Positions 26,044 through 56,073 are shown, numbered from the stretch's first letter. The stretch is DNA of 64,000 nt from Meandrina meandrites (GCA_963693305.1 OY855906.1:7880501-7944500), one strand, 5' to 3'. Made by a program: numbers and translations. The notes: generated by a model from the sequence alone, not told the origin.

Positions 26044-29000
26044 CTAGAATCTTTTTTTCAGTCTCCATAACTTGGCAAACCACTTCTCAATTTCCTTCTT
26101 TGTTTCTTCAGATTCAACATAGAGCGATGGTTCCTCAGTGTACGGCAACGCTTTCATTTTCTCATTCACCGTACTCATGGACGGTGGATAGTCCCTGAGG
26201 TGCCACAATGCGTCTTCGTTTCTTCGCTCGTGTTTGAGGACCTCGATGCTCTGAATAAGTGGCGAGTAAAGCTGGAAGTTTATTTCCATAGGCTCACCAT
26301 CTATCACGTTGCGCAGGGTGAATGTAGCGCCTAAGGTGTTCTGCCAAAGGCTCTTGTAGATACAAATTCCTACAAACCTAATAACAAAGATAACAAAACA
26401 GCTGTAAAACAGCTACAGTAACAACAATAAAACTACAACAACAACAATAACGGCAACAATCTTTATTATTTTTTGAAGCTTAGTTTTGCTTCATATTATT
26501 ATCTGACTAACTGCTGCCGAAATTTGTTTTTGAGCAGAGAAAGAAAACATACTCTAACTCAGTATTTCTTTCACTGAGATTATCATACAAATATGTTTAT
26601 TTATTTTAATTATATTCTTGATGTACTTCTAACTGTATAAGCTTTATGAGTATTACAAACAAACCTGACTTTTCCTTTTGCAATGTGTGGATCTGATCTA
26701 GTCACGGCCACTATGCTGCCCACACAGAAGTCTTTTGCACCTAGTGTCTGCAGCCGCCGGTAACAGTCTCTCTGTTCTAGGAAGGTCATGACATCTGTGT
26801 TGGCCTCTTCTGGAGAGTCCGGAAATCCATTGGGCCAGTTTTTCTCTTTCCAGATAAAGCGTGGTTTGGGTGTGGCACCTTCCAGGGCCGTTTGGGAGTT
26901 TGGGAGTGTCTTGTAGATTGGTTTGACTTCCAGCTCTGCAGTGCTCTTCTGGTACCACTCATTAATATTTACTTTTATCTGAGAAGGCCAGAGATGACGG
27001 AAAAAAATTAAGGTTAAGCTATGTTTGGGTGGTCCTGACGTTACACACAAGATGCTCTCAAATTAAGCAACATGGAGGATTGCTACCCCCTGTGTGTTAA
27101 CAAGGCAAATGTTCTGGTTGTTTGCAGAGCCAAGGAAAGCCATTGACGGTTAACACAACACTACCAACATATTATCAGATTGCCTAAGGCAACAGTTTGC
27201 TGGTACCCATTTATACTTCTGGGTAAAGGGTAAAGTGTTTTGCCCAACAACATAACACAACCACTCCAGCCAGGACTCAAACCTGGACAACTCAATCCGG
27301 AGTGGAACACATCAACCATTAGGCTACAGCGTCTCCCTGCAGCAAATCAAATACAGTTACTCTACAAAGTACTGACAGTGTTTACAGAACTTACCTTTGC
27401 CTTCATGTCCTGCATAGGTTTCTCTGTTCTTTGCACTCCTGGTAATGGATGCCCATCACCACTGGTATCAGGTTGAGTTTCCTTTGTACTCTTGTTGCTC
27501 TTGTCTGTTTCTGTTTCCAAATTGAACAGTCAAATCAATTTAGCACATTAAGTGGTATAAAGCTTAGTTCCCACTAGCAACATAAGGATCATAAGCATAA
27601 GCATAATCATAAACATAAACATAAGCTTCTTATGTTCTAGTGGGAACGGCCGCACTAAAAACTCAAAGAAAGTTATTCCAATGCGTGTCTCTGTTGAAAT
27701 GAACCAACCCGAAAGAACTGAACCTAGAATTTTATTGGTCAAAACACAATGACCCAGTTGCGTCATTATGTTTCTGATTATGTCGTTATGATTTTCGCGT
27801 TCCCACTATAAAGAAAAGCAACATAGTCATAGTCGTAAACATAATCATAATCATAAGAAAATGGTCGATCATTTTCTTATGATTATGATTATGTTGATCA
27901 TAAGGGTGCTTATGATTGTGTTTCTGGATGTTCCCACTAAGACATAAGCGACATAACAGCGTTGTTTGTGCTTATGATTATGATTATGATCGTTATGTCG
28001 CTAGTGGGAACTAGGCTTTACAAAAGCAAACGTTTCCACCCTCCTGTAATTCTTTACTTGATGAAAAGAAGCTGAAGATATGTAAAAGCTCATTTATTTT
28101 AACTTGGAAATTTCAAATTTTACGGTTTACTATAGCTGAGCAGACCGCTCTTTAAAGGGGGTACGTCACGGGGATATCGCAGATTTTTGGTCTAAACTGT
28201 TCTGAAATTAATGGTAGAAAACTTAACCCATAGAAACGTTATCTTTGAACATCTAAAGGAAGACATAACCTTAATTTGCAGATAAAAATCAAACTAAAGC
28301 TATAAAATTGATTTTTTGACGACACTGGGAAACAACTTGAAAAGTTTAGCCTTAATTTTTCATCAAACCATCTGCAGCCAAAGATTCTTGTTAACAGTTT
28401 CAGTGCTCTAATAACAATATTATTATTAATAAAAATGGCCCATTATTTTAGGTTTCCTACACCAGAAAGGTACATTTTGACTGTTCGAAAATCTGTTAAA
28501 ATCCACGACAAAGCCCCTTTAATTTGGTTCACACATGCAAGCAGCAAAGTCACAACTTCATTCTTTACATAGTTCCATACTGGCTGATGTCACTCGCACA
28601 GCTTTGCCACTCTCACCTGTGACCCAAATTAAAGGTGAGCCTGCTTGCAGCCTAAATTGTAACAGTGTACAGTGTATGAGGGTCTATATGTGTATGGATG
28701 TTTATGGTGAATTTGAAGTTCTTGGAAAACACTGACTAAAGAAATATTTTACAAAAATAAATCCCACAGATACTGGTAAGTCAGGTTAAAAAGCCTGTAT
28801 ATGAGCCAAGTGGTCCATCAGGCCGGAGCTTATCCCGGTTTCCATAGCAAGAAGCGACTAGGAGTATTTCTACTCCTCCCTGGATGGAATGCTACCCCCG
28901 GTAACCATTGCAGGGTTACCCCCAGGAGTAAATTCGCCGGTACCCATTTATACACCTGGTTGGAGAGAGGCACTATGACAGTAAAGTGTCTTGCCCAAGA

Positions 29001-31807
29001 ACACAACGCAGTGCCCCGGCCAGGGCTAGAACCCAGACCGCCTGATCCAGAGTCCAGCACACGAACCATTAAGCCACCACACCTCCCAGGTTAAGTCTGT
29101 TTCAATCCTGGGGATCTGAGAAGTCAGAAGGATTGTATGTCGCATAAATTGACAAGAGCATATTGCTACAGCATATTCTCACTGAATGGGATTCTGTTAC
29201 ATGGGGGTGGGGCAGGTAAGCTTGTACCCTTGCAGGGGTATTACCGGTAATATTATGAATTGGCTAGGGTGCATTCCGCATAAATCCCACACTGAAGATA
29301 CGCCTTGAGGGTTTCAAAATTCCATGCCAAGCGCCTGCTAAGCGGCCAAAATCCTACGCTGATTCGCCGAGGAATGCTTGTAGCACGCCAACGGCCAACC
29401 TTACTTCCAGCTTTCTTGCCGCCGCTTAGCTGCCAAAAATAGGCTGGAAGACTCTGGTAACGACTTTGCCTCTCGTAGTAACTAATATGCCAGCACCAGC
29501 AGGAATGAATGTGCAGGCTAGGGTTATGCCATATGTTGACTTCATCTCCTGTTGCTGTACGCGAAAAACACTGATCCCACGCCAGTACGCCGCAAAATTT
29601 AAAACCCCACGCCGAAGATCTTTGGCGTTACCTACGCTAAATGGAAGCCGGTCGTTTTGCATACAAGTCGTTTCGCATACAAGTCGGTTCGCATACATCG
29701 AGGTCGTTTCGCATACAAGGTCTTGGTCGATTCGCATACATCGAAGTCGTTTCGCCGACACGATCTTGGTCGATTCGCATACATCGAAAAAGTGCAAAAT
29801 ACATTGAAAAAGTTCTCATAAACACTCTAACAAGATAGCTATAGGACAGAGAAATAAACTTAACCTCAACCCGGCGATATGCGCGTGTTGTTATGTATCG
29901 TGCGTTATTTCTGTTCGGCACAGCGAACGCGTTGACAGCGCGTATAGACTAATTAAGTTCAAGTTTAACTTGCCATGCACTATATCTAGAAGAATTTTGT
30001 TACGTTGTTTAAATGCTTTTCGCGGTTTGATACTAAACCCGGCCACAAAATATCTAACATAAAAAACTTCCACCCGCAGTGCCGCAGTCGTGTATATATA
30101 GCGAACATCACTCAAGGTGGCTAACTACGCGCGCCACGACTTTCTTTCGGAATATTGCTCGCGTTGATAAAAAATGGTCAAGCAACTCTTAAAAAGCGAA
30201 AACAAGTTTCAGCAAGCCTAAATCGAGTGCCATAACTGGTCAGCTACCTCGATGATACACCAGGCTGAACAGCGGACTGAACATTCAGATGGTCAGGGAT
30301 GAAGACATCCCAACAGTTACTGTTGCATAAACTGTCTGAATCGATTTGAACACTGAACTGGCATTGCGAGTTGTAGTTTAAGCTTTGTTTCACCTTATGA
30401 TTGACTCAGTCAATCAGGGGGGAGTGTGTTGTAAATAAGTTAGGAACGAGTTAGTTTGACCTGCGAGGACTAAGTCGAGTCATGATTGACACTTGAAAAA
30501 CGTGTAAAAAAATGCTAGGAATCAGAAGAGAATCGGAAGGAACGGAAAAGAATCTATCTCTAGCTCTGTATTACGGAAAATCTCTATTGGAATTATTCTA
30601 CATTGTCATATCTCGGAATCAGTCAAGGAACAATAAAGAGTATGGATCGATACAACAGGACGCGTGACTACCAGAGTCACGCACATATCCTGTTGTGTAT
30701 CTCGCGAGTTTAGAAGGCATTAAATACGTTTGTTTACACTATAAAACTGTTATTGTGTGATTTTTCCTTTTAACCTTAAGGTGGTTTAATAGAATTTTGA
30801 GGGGGTAAATTGACCAACTTTTAAAGTTTTAGTTACATGCTCAAAATTTTTTTTCTGTTTCTCTGATTACTGTTTGCAATGCATGAATGCCAAAATAAAA
30901 ATAAACAACCAAGCGCTTAAGAGGGGACTGGGCACTAGCAGTTTCAATAGTATTTTCTCAAGATCTAATCGTGTGACCAGAAGGTATTTGGAAGTTTTCT
31001 TTGGTGTTCTGAAAATTAGCCTAAAGTGGATTAGGCTTGCTGAAACTTGTTTTCGCTTTTTAAGAGTTGCTTGACCATTTTTTATCAACGCGAGCAATAT
31101 TCCGAAAGAAAGTCGTGGCGCGCGTAGTTAGCCACCTTGAATGATGTTCGCTATATATACACGACCGCGGCACTGCCGGTGCAAGTTTTTTATGTTGGAT
31201 ATTTTGTGGGCCGGGTTTAGTATCAAACCGCGAAAAGCATTTAAACAACATAACAAAATTCTTCTAGATATTGTGCATGGCAAGTTAAACTTGAACTTAG
31301 TCTACGCGCTGTCAACGCGTTCGCTGTGCGAAACGACTTCGATGTATGCGAATCGACCAAGACCTTGTATGCGAAACGACCTTGATGTATGCGAATCGAC
31401 TTGTATGCGAAACGACTTGTATGCGAAACGACCGACATCCCGCTAAATGCACCCTGGTGAATTGGCCATCTTAAAATAAAACTGTATACAAGAAATTTGT
31501 CACAGTTGTTTCTCAAAGTTTTCCTAGCTTAAAGCTTTTGAAATTGACACCAGATTTCCATACAAGCACTGAATTTGGCCCATGGGGCGAATCTTTGCTC
31601 TCTCAAAATGTCGGCCACCATATGCAAATTTAAAATGAATTATTATTTGGCTAATTTGAGTCATGAAATATCACGAAACCTACCTTTTACAGATTCAAGC
31701 TCTTGCGATGTTTGCCGTGGAGAGACGCGCTTTTGCAGGCTTCTAAATATTTTCTCGTCAACGTGAGGAGAAAAGAACTTTAGTCGAGATCTGACCTTGG
31801 ACGCCAT
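26044..31807 (-). CDS. MRPL19: Mitochondrial ribosomal protein L19 (bL19m), four exons
   Basis: Exons on the minus strand: 31807-31684, 27510-27395, 26978-26665, 26377-26044, summing to 888 nt (295 residues plus TAG), close to the roughly 290-residue vertebrate protein. All introns are GT-AG and phases join exactly (1, 0, 2). The bL19 domain lies at about residues 166-245: VGSIVAVTRSDP near 166, GICIYKS near 188, LGATFTLRNVIDG at 200-212, then FQLYSPLIQSIEVLKHERR. The basic, acid-poor start (MASKVRSRLKFFS) could act as a mitochondrial targeting sequence. bL19m sits in the large mitoribosomal subunit. A tandem acceptor before exon 2 (AG six bases apart) could yield two isoforms differing by two residues. 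Two out-of-frame ATGs lie 13 and 17 bases upstream, so the TSS may be very close to the start codon. Intron 1 (4.2 kb) is packed with transposons. CDC5L is divergent, 454 bp away. Confidence 0.93.
27193..27340 (-). repeat. Truncated tRNA-derived SINE in MRPL19 intron 2
   Basis: On the minus strand: a tRNA-like head with A-box-like TAGCCTAATGGTT and B-box-like GGTTTGAGTCC, then the TTGGGCAAAACACTTTACCC and AAATGGGTACC segments shared with the copies near 28.8 and 48.8 kb. The distal half of the element is missing. Confidence 0.65.
27558..28020. mobile_element. MITE with CATAAT-rich terminal inverted repeats
   Basis: Left end TAAAGCTTAGTTCCCACTAG and right end CTAGTGGGAACTAGGCTTTA are near-perfect inverse complements. 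Inside both ends lie runs of CATAAT/CATAAG that extend the pairing. Further palindromes occur in the middle, for example around 27830-27900 where ATCATAAGAAAATGG meets its mirror. Length about 463 bp. No ORF. It lies in MRPL19 intron 1. Confidence 0.8.
28152..28522. mobile_element. TTAA-flanked MITE, copy 1
   Basis: Body at 28156-28518 between TTAAs, with ends AGGGGGTACGTCACGG and GACAAAGCCCCT (imperfect inverted repeats of roughly 20 bp). The internal sequence (GATATCGCAGATTTTTGGTC, TGAACATCTAAAGGAAGA) is shared along its length with 61150-61530. A piggyBac-type non-autonomous element is likely. In MRPL19 intron 1. Confidence 0.8.
28795..29092 (-). repeat. tRNA-derived SINE, near full length, in MRPL19 intron 1
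   Basis: On the minus strand the head reads GTGGTGGCTTAATGGTTCGT (A-box-like) and, about 30 bases on, GGTCTGGGTTCTAGCCCTGG (degraded B-box). The body (CTTGGGCAAGACACTTTACT, AAATGGGTACCGG, AGTCGCTTCTTGCTATGG) follows the copy at 48752-49034. The tRNA head is too diverged to be a tRNA gene. Confidence 0.75.
29650..29795. repeat. Minisatellite of TTCGCATACA units in the left foldback arm
   Basis: TTCGCATACA recurs at intervals of about 15 and 30-35 bases, alternating with GTCGTTTCGCATACAAG and GTCTTGGTCGATTCGCATAC variants. The right arm carries the inverse array (TGTATGCGAA units) at about 31328-31435, with a different number and order of units. Confidence 0.8.
30427..30657 (+). mobile_element. 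Candidate LTR (231 bp) with upstream polypurine tract
   Basis: The segment starts TGTTGTAAATAAG and ends GATACAACA, giving the TGTTG...CAACA ends usual for Copia-type LTRs. It is preceded by a polypurine run (AGGGGGGAG at about 30416-30424) and contains an AATAAA near 30631. Only one LTR was seen, with perhaps 180 bp of internal sequence upstream, so this would be the 3' remnant of an element lying in the foldback loop. No second copy or protease/RT frame was seen. Confidence 0.4.
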
Positions 31808-32261
31808 GTTGCTTCTTCATGCATGTGTGGCGCCCAATGCCCACTCGTTCACCTTATGAGGAACGTCCGCTGATCAGTCGAGCTTGAGGGCTGTTTTTGA
31901 CTAATAGCGAGAGTTTTTTTCTTCACTTTCTCAAATCCCCGCCTTTTCTTAGAGTTAGCTAGGCGACTGGAAATATGGGATAACAGCGAAAAACTGTTTT
32001 CGTATTTTTGCCTGCAAATGCGCCGAGTTTTTAATGGTTGAGCCTTCAATCCGTCCAAGGCGGTTTTTGTGAATACATTTCATGCCTCATACATAAATGA
32101 ACCATAGGGATGCTGGGAAATACGAAGACAGGACGTTCGCCATGTTGCTTTCTTGACTCGAAGTTTTGCACAAGGAACAGAATCTTGTTTAGATCAGTTG
32201 GATTTTGGGATTTGATGCTAACGCGATCTTACTAAGAAGCTAACTAACCTCAGAAAACATC
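31808..32261. promoter_or_regulatory. Bidirectional promoter region between MRPL19 and CDC5L
   Basis: The 454 bp separating the divergent start codons must hold both 5' UTRs and promoters. CGCCATGTTGCTT occurs twice: at 31802-31814, overlapping the MRPL19 start codon, and at 32138-32150, upstream of CDC5L. Its complement AACATGGCG resembles a YY1 site, a common TSS-proximal element of housekeeping and ribosomal genes. GGGATGCTGGGAAA at 32107-32120 (TTTCCCAGCATCCC in reverse) resembles the ZNF143/THAP11 motif, also typical of bidirectional promoters. No TATA box is evident at a fixed distance from either ATG. Confidence 0.7.
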
Positions 32262-52440
<20,179 letters not shown>

Positions 52441-53196
52441 TAATTCACCTCTAGTGCTGGTCTTCCTTCATCTCCAGTGACTAGACAGACACTCGAAATA
52501 ATGCTGCTCAAGTGTGAAGATTTTCTCGACTCAAGACATGCCACACTCATCCTCTTTAATGAAATATCCGATGCAAGCGCCAACTTCATTCCTGGGGCCT
52601 CCCTGGGAACGAGGTTGTGCAAACGCGTGTGTTGATTGGCTTACAGGCATATTTCTGTAGCTCTGTAAAAACAAAGAAAGCCGTTTTTTTTTTTCAGTCA
52701 TTAAAATACGTTCATTGGACATTGGATCTCCCTTAGCATCCACGTAAAGTGGCGCCTTGTAGTTTGTACGTGTTAGGAAAAGGTGTTTGCAAAACTCTGC
52801 CATCTTTCTAACCGCCGTCTTTGCCGTATTTTCTCTTCAAGGGAGCATTCGAGCTCGTGTGTAATTTTAACATTAACTTGCCTGCGAGTTTTTGTTGTTT
52901 TTGTTTGCCGAGAATTCGATCCAAAGGAGAAATTCAAGTAAAACAGTGCTAAGGTAACCACGGCAAGAACACCGCATGGTTCTGTCGTGGTTGCTGAGTT
53001 TACCGTTCAAATCACCATTTGGAAACAAAAACCTCGTTTTCAAAAAGAGAGAACGCCCTGGTGACGAGCCCGACTTGCAGGTGACGTCATCGCCGCCACG
53101 TTGGGAGATGCTAGCATGCTAGCACCAAAAATTTGAAGGTCATCCGTTCTTGTCATTCTCTCAGTAAATTAAAGACTACGAGACCACATTTGTAGG

Positions 53197-53202
53197 AATA
53201 AA
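53197..53202 (+). promoter_or_regulatory. Candidate polyadenylation signal for CDC5L
   Basis: AATAAA about 757 bases after the CDC5L stop, in an AT-rich context followed by T-rich sequence. It is the clearest canonical hexamer noticed there, but no transcript end is available. Confidence 0.35.
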
Positions 53203-54115
53203 AAGTTGTTTATAAATTTGTTGTGTTGTATTAAAATATATTACAGAATTCCCTGACGTAACAAATACATACGTATATAAAGTATTGTCATGAGTAAACT
53301 CTCTTGTTTTACGAAGCGTTTTTACAATATCTTCAAAAATTATTACACAAACTAGTTACGCTTTGTAGCAGGTTTATAAAATAGCGAGGTTGGTTTTTCA
53401 TTTGTTCGAAGTTGGGTGACTATTGTGTTGGGTTCAGGTTTTTTTAACAGTGTTTTATAATATTTAACACTTCATAAATATAAGAACAGAATCTAATGTA
53501 ATCCGTACATTGCGAACGAATCCCGTAGGAAATTTTCCACTTTTCAAACAGGGGGCATTTATAGTTGGACAGGGATTTCAAGACCGCGGACTGTGTAGAG
53601 GAGCAAGTACTGAAAAACAAATGGATTGATCACGAGAAAACGATAAATGCGGCGATTCATCCAAACCATATTGCAGCGGGCGACAGCACGAAATTCGCGC
53701 AACTTATGCCGCGTGATATCGCGTGCAGAAACATTTGGTACATTCTCGTTCCCAGAGCCTCCGTTTCTTTTGGCCACGTGGTCAGAGAAACGTCACGTCA
53801 TTTAAAAAACGCGTAGCCCTAGTAATGGAAAATGTGATACAGCATTTTGATTGGTTCCTACATGTGAAACCAGTGCAAATTGCTGCAATGAATGCCGCCG
53901 CGAAGAATTGCCACCGGTCACATGTTCTATCCTTTTTGTTTGAGTTCTAATATATTTCTATTTCGCTACTTTATACAATCCGCAGTCTGAATTCTCTGTG
54001 CTTGGCATGTCATAATATATTCAACAGGCATCGATGACTTTCTAGTTAGTAAGTAAAATTGATAATATTTGCCATAAGCGATAAAGCGCAAATCTTTACT
54101 TAGTTCGGAATCCTC

Positions 54116-54203
54116 CAGTAGTGTAGCCTGCGCCGCAGACGAAACTAACCCCTGGTTACTAGCCCGGGTTAGATTTTGTCTGCGACGCAGGCTATCAGTA
54201 GTG
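54116..54203. mobile_element. 72-bp hairpin MITE with 8-bp target duplication
   Basis: CAGTAGTG at 54116-54123 is repeated exactly at 54196-54203. Between them, TAGCCTGCGCCGCAGACGAA pairs with TTGTCTGCGACGCAGGCTAT and the pairing continues nearly to the centre (CTAACCC against GGGTTAG). An 8-bp duplication and TAG-type ends suit a minimal hAT-derived element. Confidence 0.8.
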
Positions 54204-54871
54204 ACGCGTCACGCAACGTCACTCAAAGTGAAGAAAACTTAAGACAAAGTAATAGAGTTGATAATTACTCGTACAGCACTTCACATCCTTATATAATACA
54301 AAAAATAACAATAAAAAACAAGATTTTTAAGTTCATATTTTAAAGTGCGTTTCTTTCCAAAAGGAGTTTTTATACCATAGTCGATCATATCTACGAAGAC
54401 AAACTCATAAACGTTTTTCAACCCTCAAAGACCGCATGCCAACATGCAATTTCTCCTCACTGGACGAGTTTGATTAACAAGATTGACATCTGATAACCTT
54501 TGTTCTTTCTGAGAAGAAATCAAATGCTGAGGTGTTGGACTAAAAGGGTTGGCAAAAAATATTGTTCTTTTAAAAAATTAAAACCATATTTTGATGTTTT
54601 TTGTTAGGAATTCAGTTTTCAATCCACAGCGAGCTACCGAGTGTGTTCATAGTATTACGTTAGTGTTTCTTTTATTTATTATTTTAAAGCATTATTTTGA
54701 TAACCGGCATTCAGGATAGCCGCCATGGTTGTCTTCATATTACATAGGCTCGGTACGAGGTGGACTGGACAGAAAGGCCGGCGAGCGTCGAATGCTAGAT
54801 TTCTGAGTGAGAATGCAAAACAATTTAAAACTCACCGATTGCATCTAGTTTTGCCGGTGAAGGTGTGAAGT

Positions 54872-54881
54872 AAGATGGCGG
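54872..54881 (+). promoter_or_regulatory. YY1-like site and four-codon uORF in the L1 leader
   Basis: AAGATGGCGG lies 18-27 bases from the inferred 5' end. It matches the YY1 consensus (AANATGGCGG), in the same position class as the YY1 site that sets transcription start in mammalian L1. The ATG within it opens a short uORF (ATG GCG GAG TGA, 54875-54886) ahead of the ORF1 ATG at 54928. Confidence 0.6.
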
Positions 54882-54927
54882 AGTGAACGTGTTGTCGAGT
54901 GCTCCAGCTTTTGCGTCTAATTTTTAC

Positions 54928-55806
54928 ATGTCCGCTAAGAGAAAAACGCGCTCACCACTGCAGAATGGGGTCTCTATTTCACCCGCTGATAAAAAAACGA
55001 GAAATAACTCAGAAGAGAGCGCCAGCTCGTGTGATATTGTATTCGATGCTCTTGATATGGCCGAGAATGTCGCTGCGAAGTTAGATCTTATTATGGAGCG
55101 CCTTGAGAAGCTTTCTCTTATCGAAAGTCGTTTGGATAGTATGGCTTCAACGATGGCGAATATCGAGTCCACTCTCAGCAGACTTGACGCAGATGTATCA
55201 GTGCTTAAAGAGGAAGCCGGGAAAAGAGATAAAAAGGTAAACGAACTTGAAAAGTCGATAAATTATACCGAGGAGGACGTCGCTGAAATGCAAAAGGATT
55301 TGTATGATCACAAAGCCCAGCTTGACAAGTGTAAGAAGGACCTCCTCTATTTAGAAGCTTATAGTAGGAGAGAGAATGTGAAAATTTTTGGAGTTCCTGA
55401 AAGCACAGGCAGTGAAAACGCTTCAGGGCCCGAAGACACCAAAACAATTGTATACAACTTCTTGGAACAAGAATTACAGATTGAAAATTCACGAGCCAAA
55501 TATGAGTTCCAAAGGGTTCACCGCTTGGGCAAACCAAATCCCACCTCATCAAGGCCTATTATTGTACGGTTCCTGCGGTTTACTGACAAGGAAGAAGTTA
55601 TGAGCGAAGCCCGAAAAAAATTGAAGGACAAGGATTATTTTATGTACGACGATATCCCAAAAGATTTATACGACCTTCTTAAACAACAGAAGGAAAAGTT
55701 CAAGCAGGCGCGGGATAAAGGCTACAGGGTTCACTTTAGCAAGGCCCACCCAGATCAACTGTTTGTGAACGGAAAATTTCTGCCGCCGGATCAACCTCTG
55801 GAGTGA
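54928..55806 (+). CDS. L1-like ORF1 protein (coiled coil and RRM-type RNA-binding)
   Basis: 292 residues from the first ATG (54928); the frame stays open upstream to a GTG but has no earlier ATG. Basic N-terminus (MSAKRKTRSP), then a heptad-rich helical region at about 45-145 rich in Leu/Glu/Lys, fitting a trimerising coiled coil. LEAYSRRENVKIFGVPE at 142-158 matches the start of the L1 ORF1p RRM. RVHRLGK and PIIVRFLRFTDKEEVMSEAR follow within the RRM, and a basic C-terminal domain with DDIPKDLYDLL and HFSKAHPDQLFVNG ends the protein. ORF1p binds element RNA and acts as a nucleic-acid chaperone. No zinc knuckle is present, unlike many Tx1 ORF1 proteins. Confidence 0.9.
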   Translation: MSAKRKTRSPLQNGVSISPADKKTRNNSEESASSCDIVFDALDMAENVAAKLDLIMERLEKLSLIESRLDSMASTMANIESTLSRLDADVSVLKEEAGKRDKKVNELEKSINYTEEDVAEMQKDLYDHKAQLDKCKKDLLYLEAYSRRENVKIFGVPESTGSENASGPEDTKTIVYNFLEQELQIENSRAKYEFQRVHRLGKPNPTSSRPIIVRFLRFTDKEEVMSEARKKLKDKDYFMYDDIPKDLYDLLKQQKEKFKQARDKGYRVHFSKAHPDQLFVNGKFLPPDQPLE

Positions 55807-56073
55807 ACAGTGTCCTCAGTTAGATACACTTTTTTTTTCCCACTGAGAACTTTAATGCGCTATTTACTAAAGCTTTGAACTTTTACTGCAGTGTCACTAA
55901 GTGCACCTAAGACATTATAATTTTAATGTCCAATCTGTCACCCTGGTATTTTTATGTTAATCTTAGCTGTGTTATCCTTGAATTTATCTTCGTGTTGAAT
56001 TATGTAACTCTTAGCGGTACACTTTTATGGAGTTGAGTTCCGTGACTCCTGGAGCAACATCCGGAGTGTAGGC

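Larger units (their letters stand above)
29635..31449. mobile_element. Foldback element nested in the outer transposon, own 9-bp duplication
   Basis: CGCTAAATG occurs at 29635-29643 and again at 31441-31449, flanking a body at 29644-31440. The ends GAAGCCGGTCGTTTCGCATA and the inverse complement of the other end (GGATGTCGGTCGTTTCGCAT) pair, and the pairing continues for several hundred bases: about 29644-30225 matches the inverse of about 31036-31440 with few differences. The loop (30226-31035) is not shared between arms. It has no long ORF. Located in MRPL19 intron 1; the long hairpin would be present in the pre-mRNA. Confidence 0.8.
29256..31466. mobile_element. Outer transposon with 9-bp target duplication, split by a foldback element
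   Basis: TGAATTGGC at 29256-29264 is repeated exactly at 31458-31466. The element inside begins TAGGGTGCATTCCGC and ends GCTAAATGCACCCTGG, an imperfect terminal inverted repeat of about 13 bp. A related element without the insertion is at 32878-33082 in CDC5L intron 2 and shares GTGCATTCCG, ACGCCGAAG and GGCGTAACCTAC segments. A 9-bp duplication suggests a Mutator-like family. No transposase ORF was found. Confidence 0.75.
52441..54842. other. CDC5L 3' flank and intergenic DNA, no further gene recognised
   Basis: The first part should be the CDC5L 3' UTR. Fragments of the CTCGTTCCCAGAGCC repeat family are at about 52595-52620 and 53748-53830. Open frames such as 53565-53816 run into repeat sequence and have no domain. 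A 72-bp hairpin element at 54124-54195 is listed separately. Confidence 0.55.

Noticed and set aside
29426..29921. Several overlapping 90-120 codon ORFs on both strands
   Set aside because: They translate the TTCGCATACA minisatellite and foldback arm; repeated FAYK/RIHR-like peptides come from the repeat, not a gene.
53565..53816. 83-codon plus-strand ORF
   Set aside because: Its second half reads into the dispersed CTCGTTCCCAGAGCC repeat, and the first half has no recognisable domain.
54883..54927. Upstream extension of L1 ORF1 to a GTG codon
   Set aside because: Eukaryotic initiation at GTG is unlikely; the first in-frame ATG is at 54928. The same reasoning moves ORF2 from the TTG at 56309 to the ATG at 56318.
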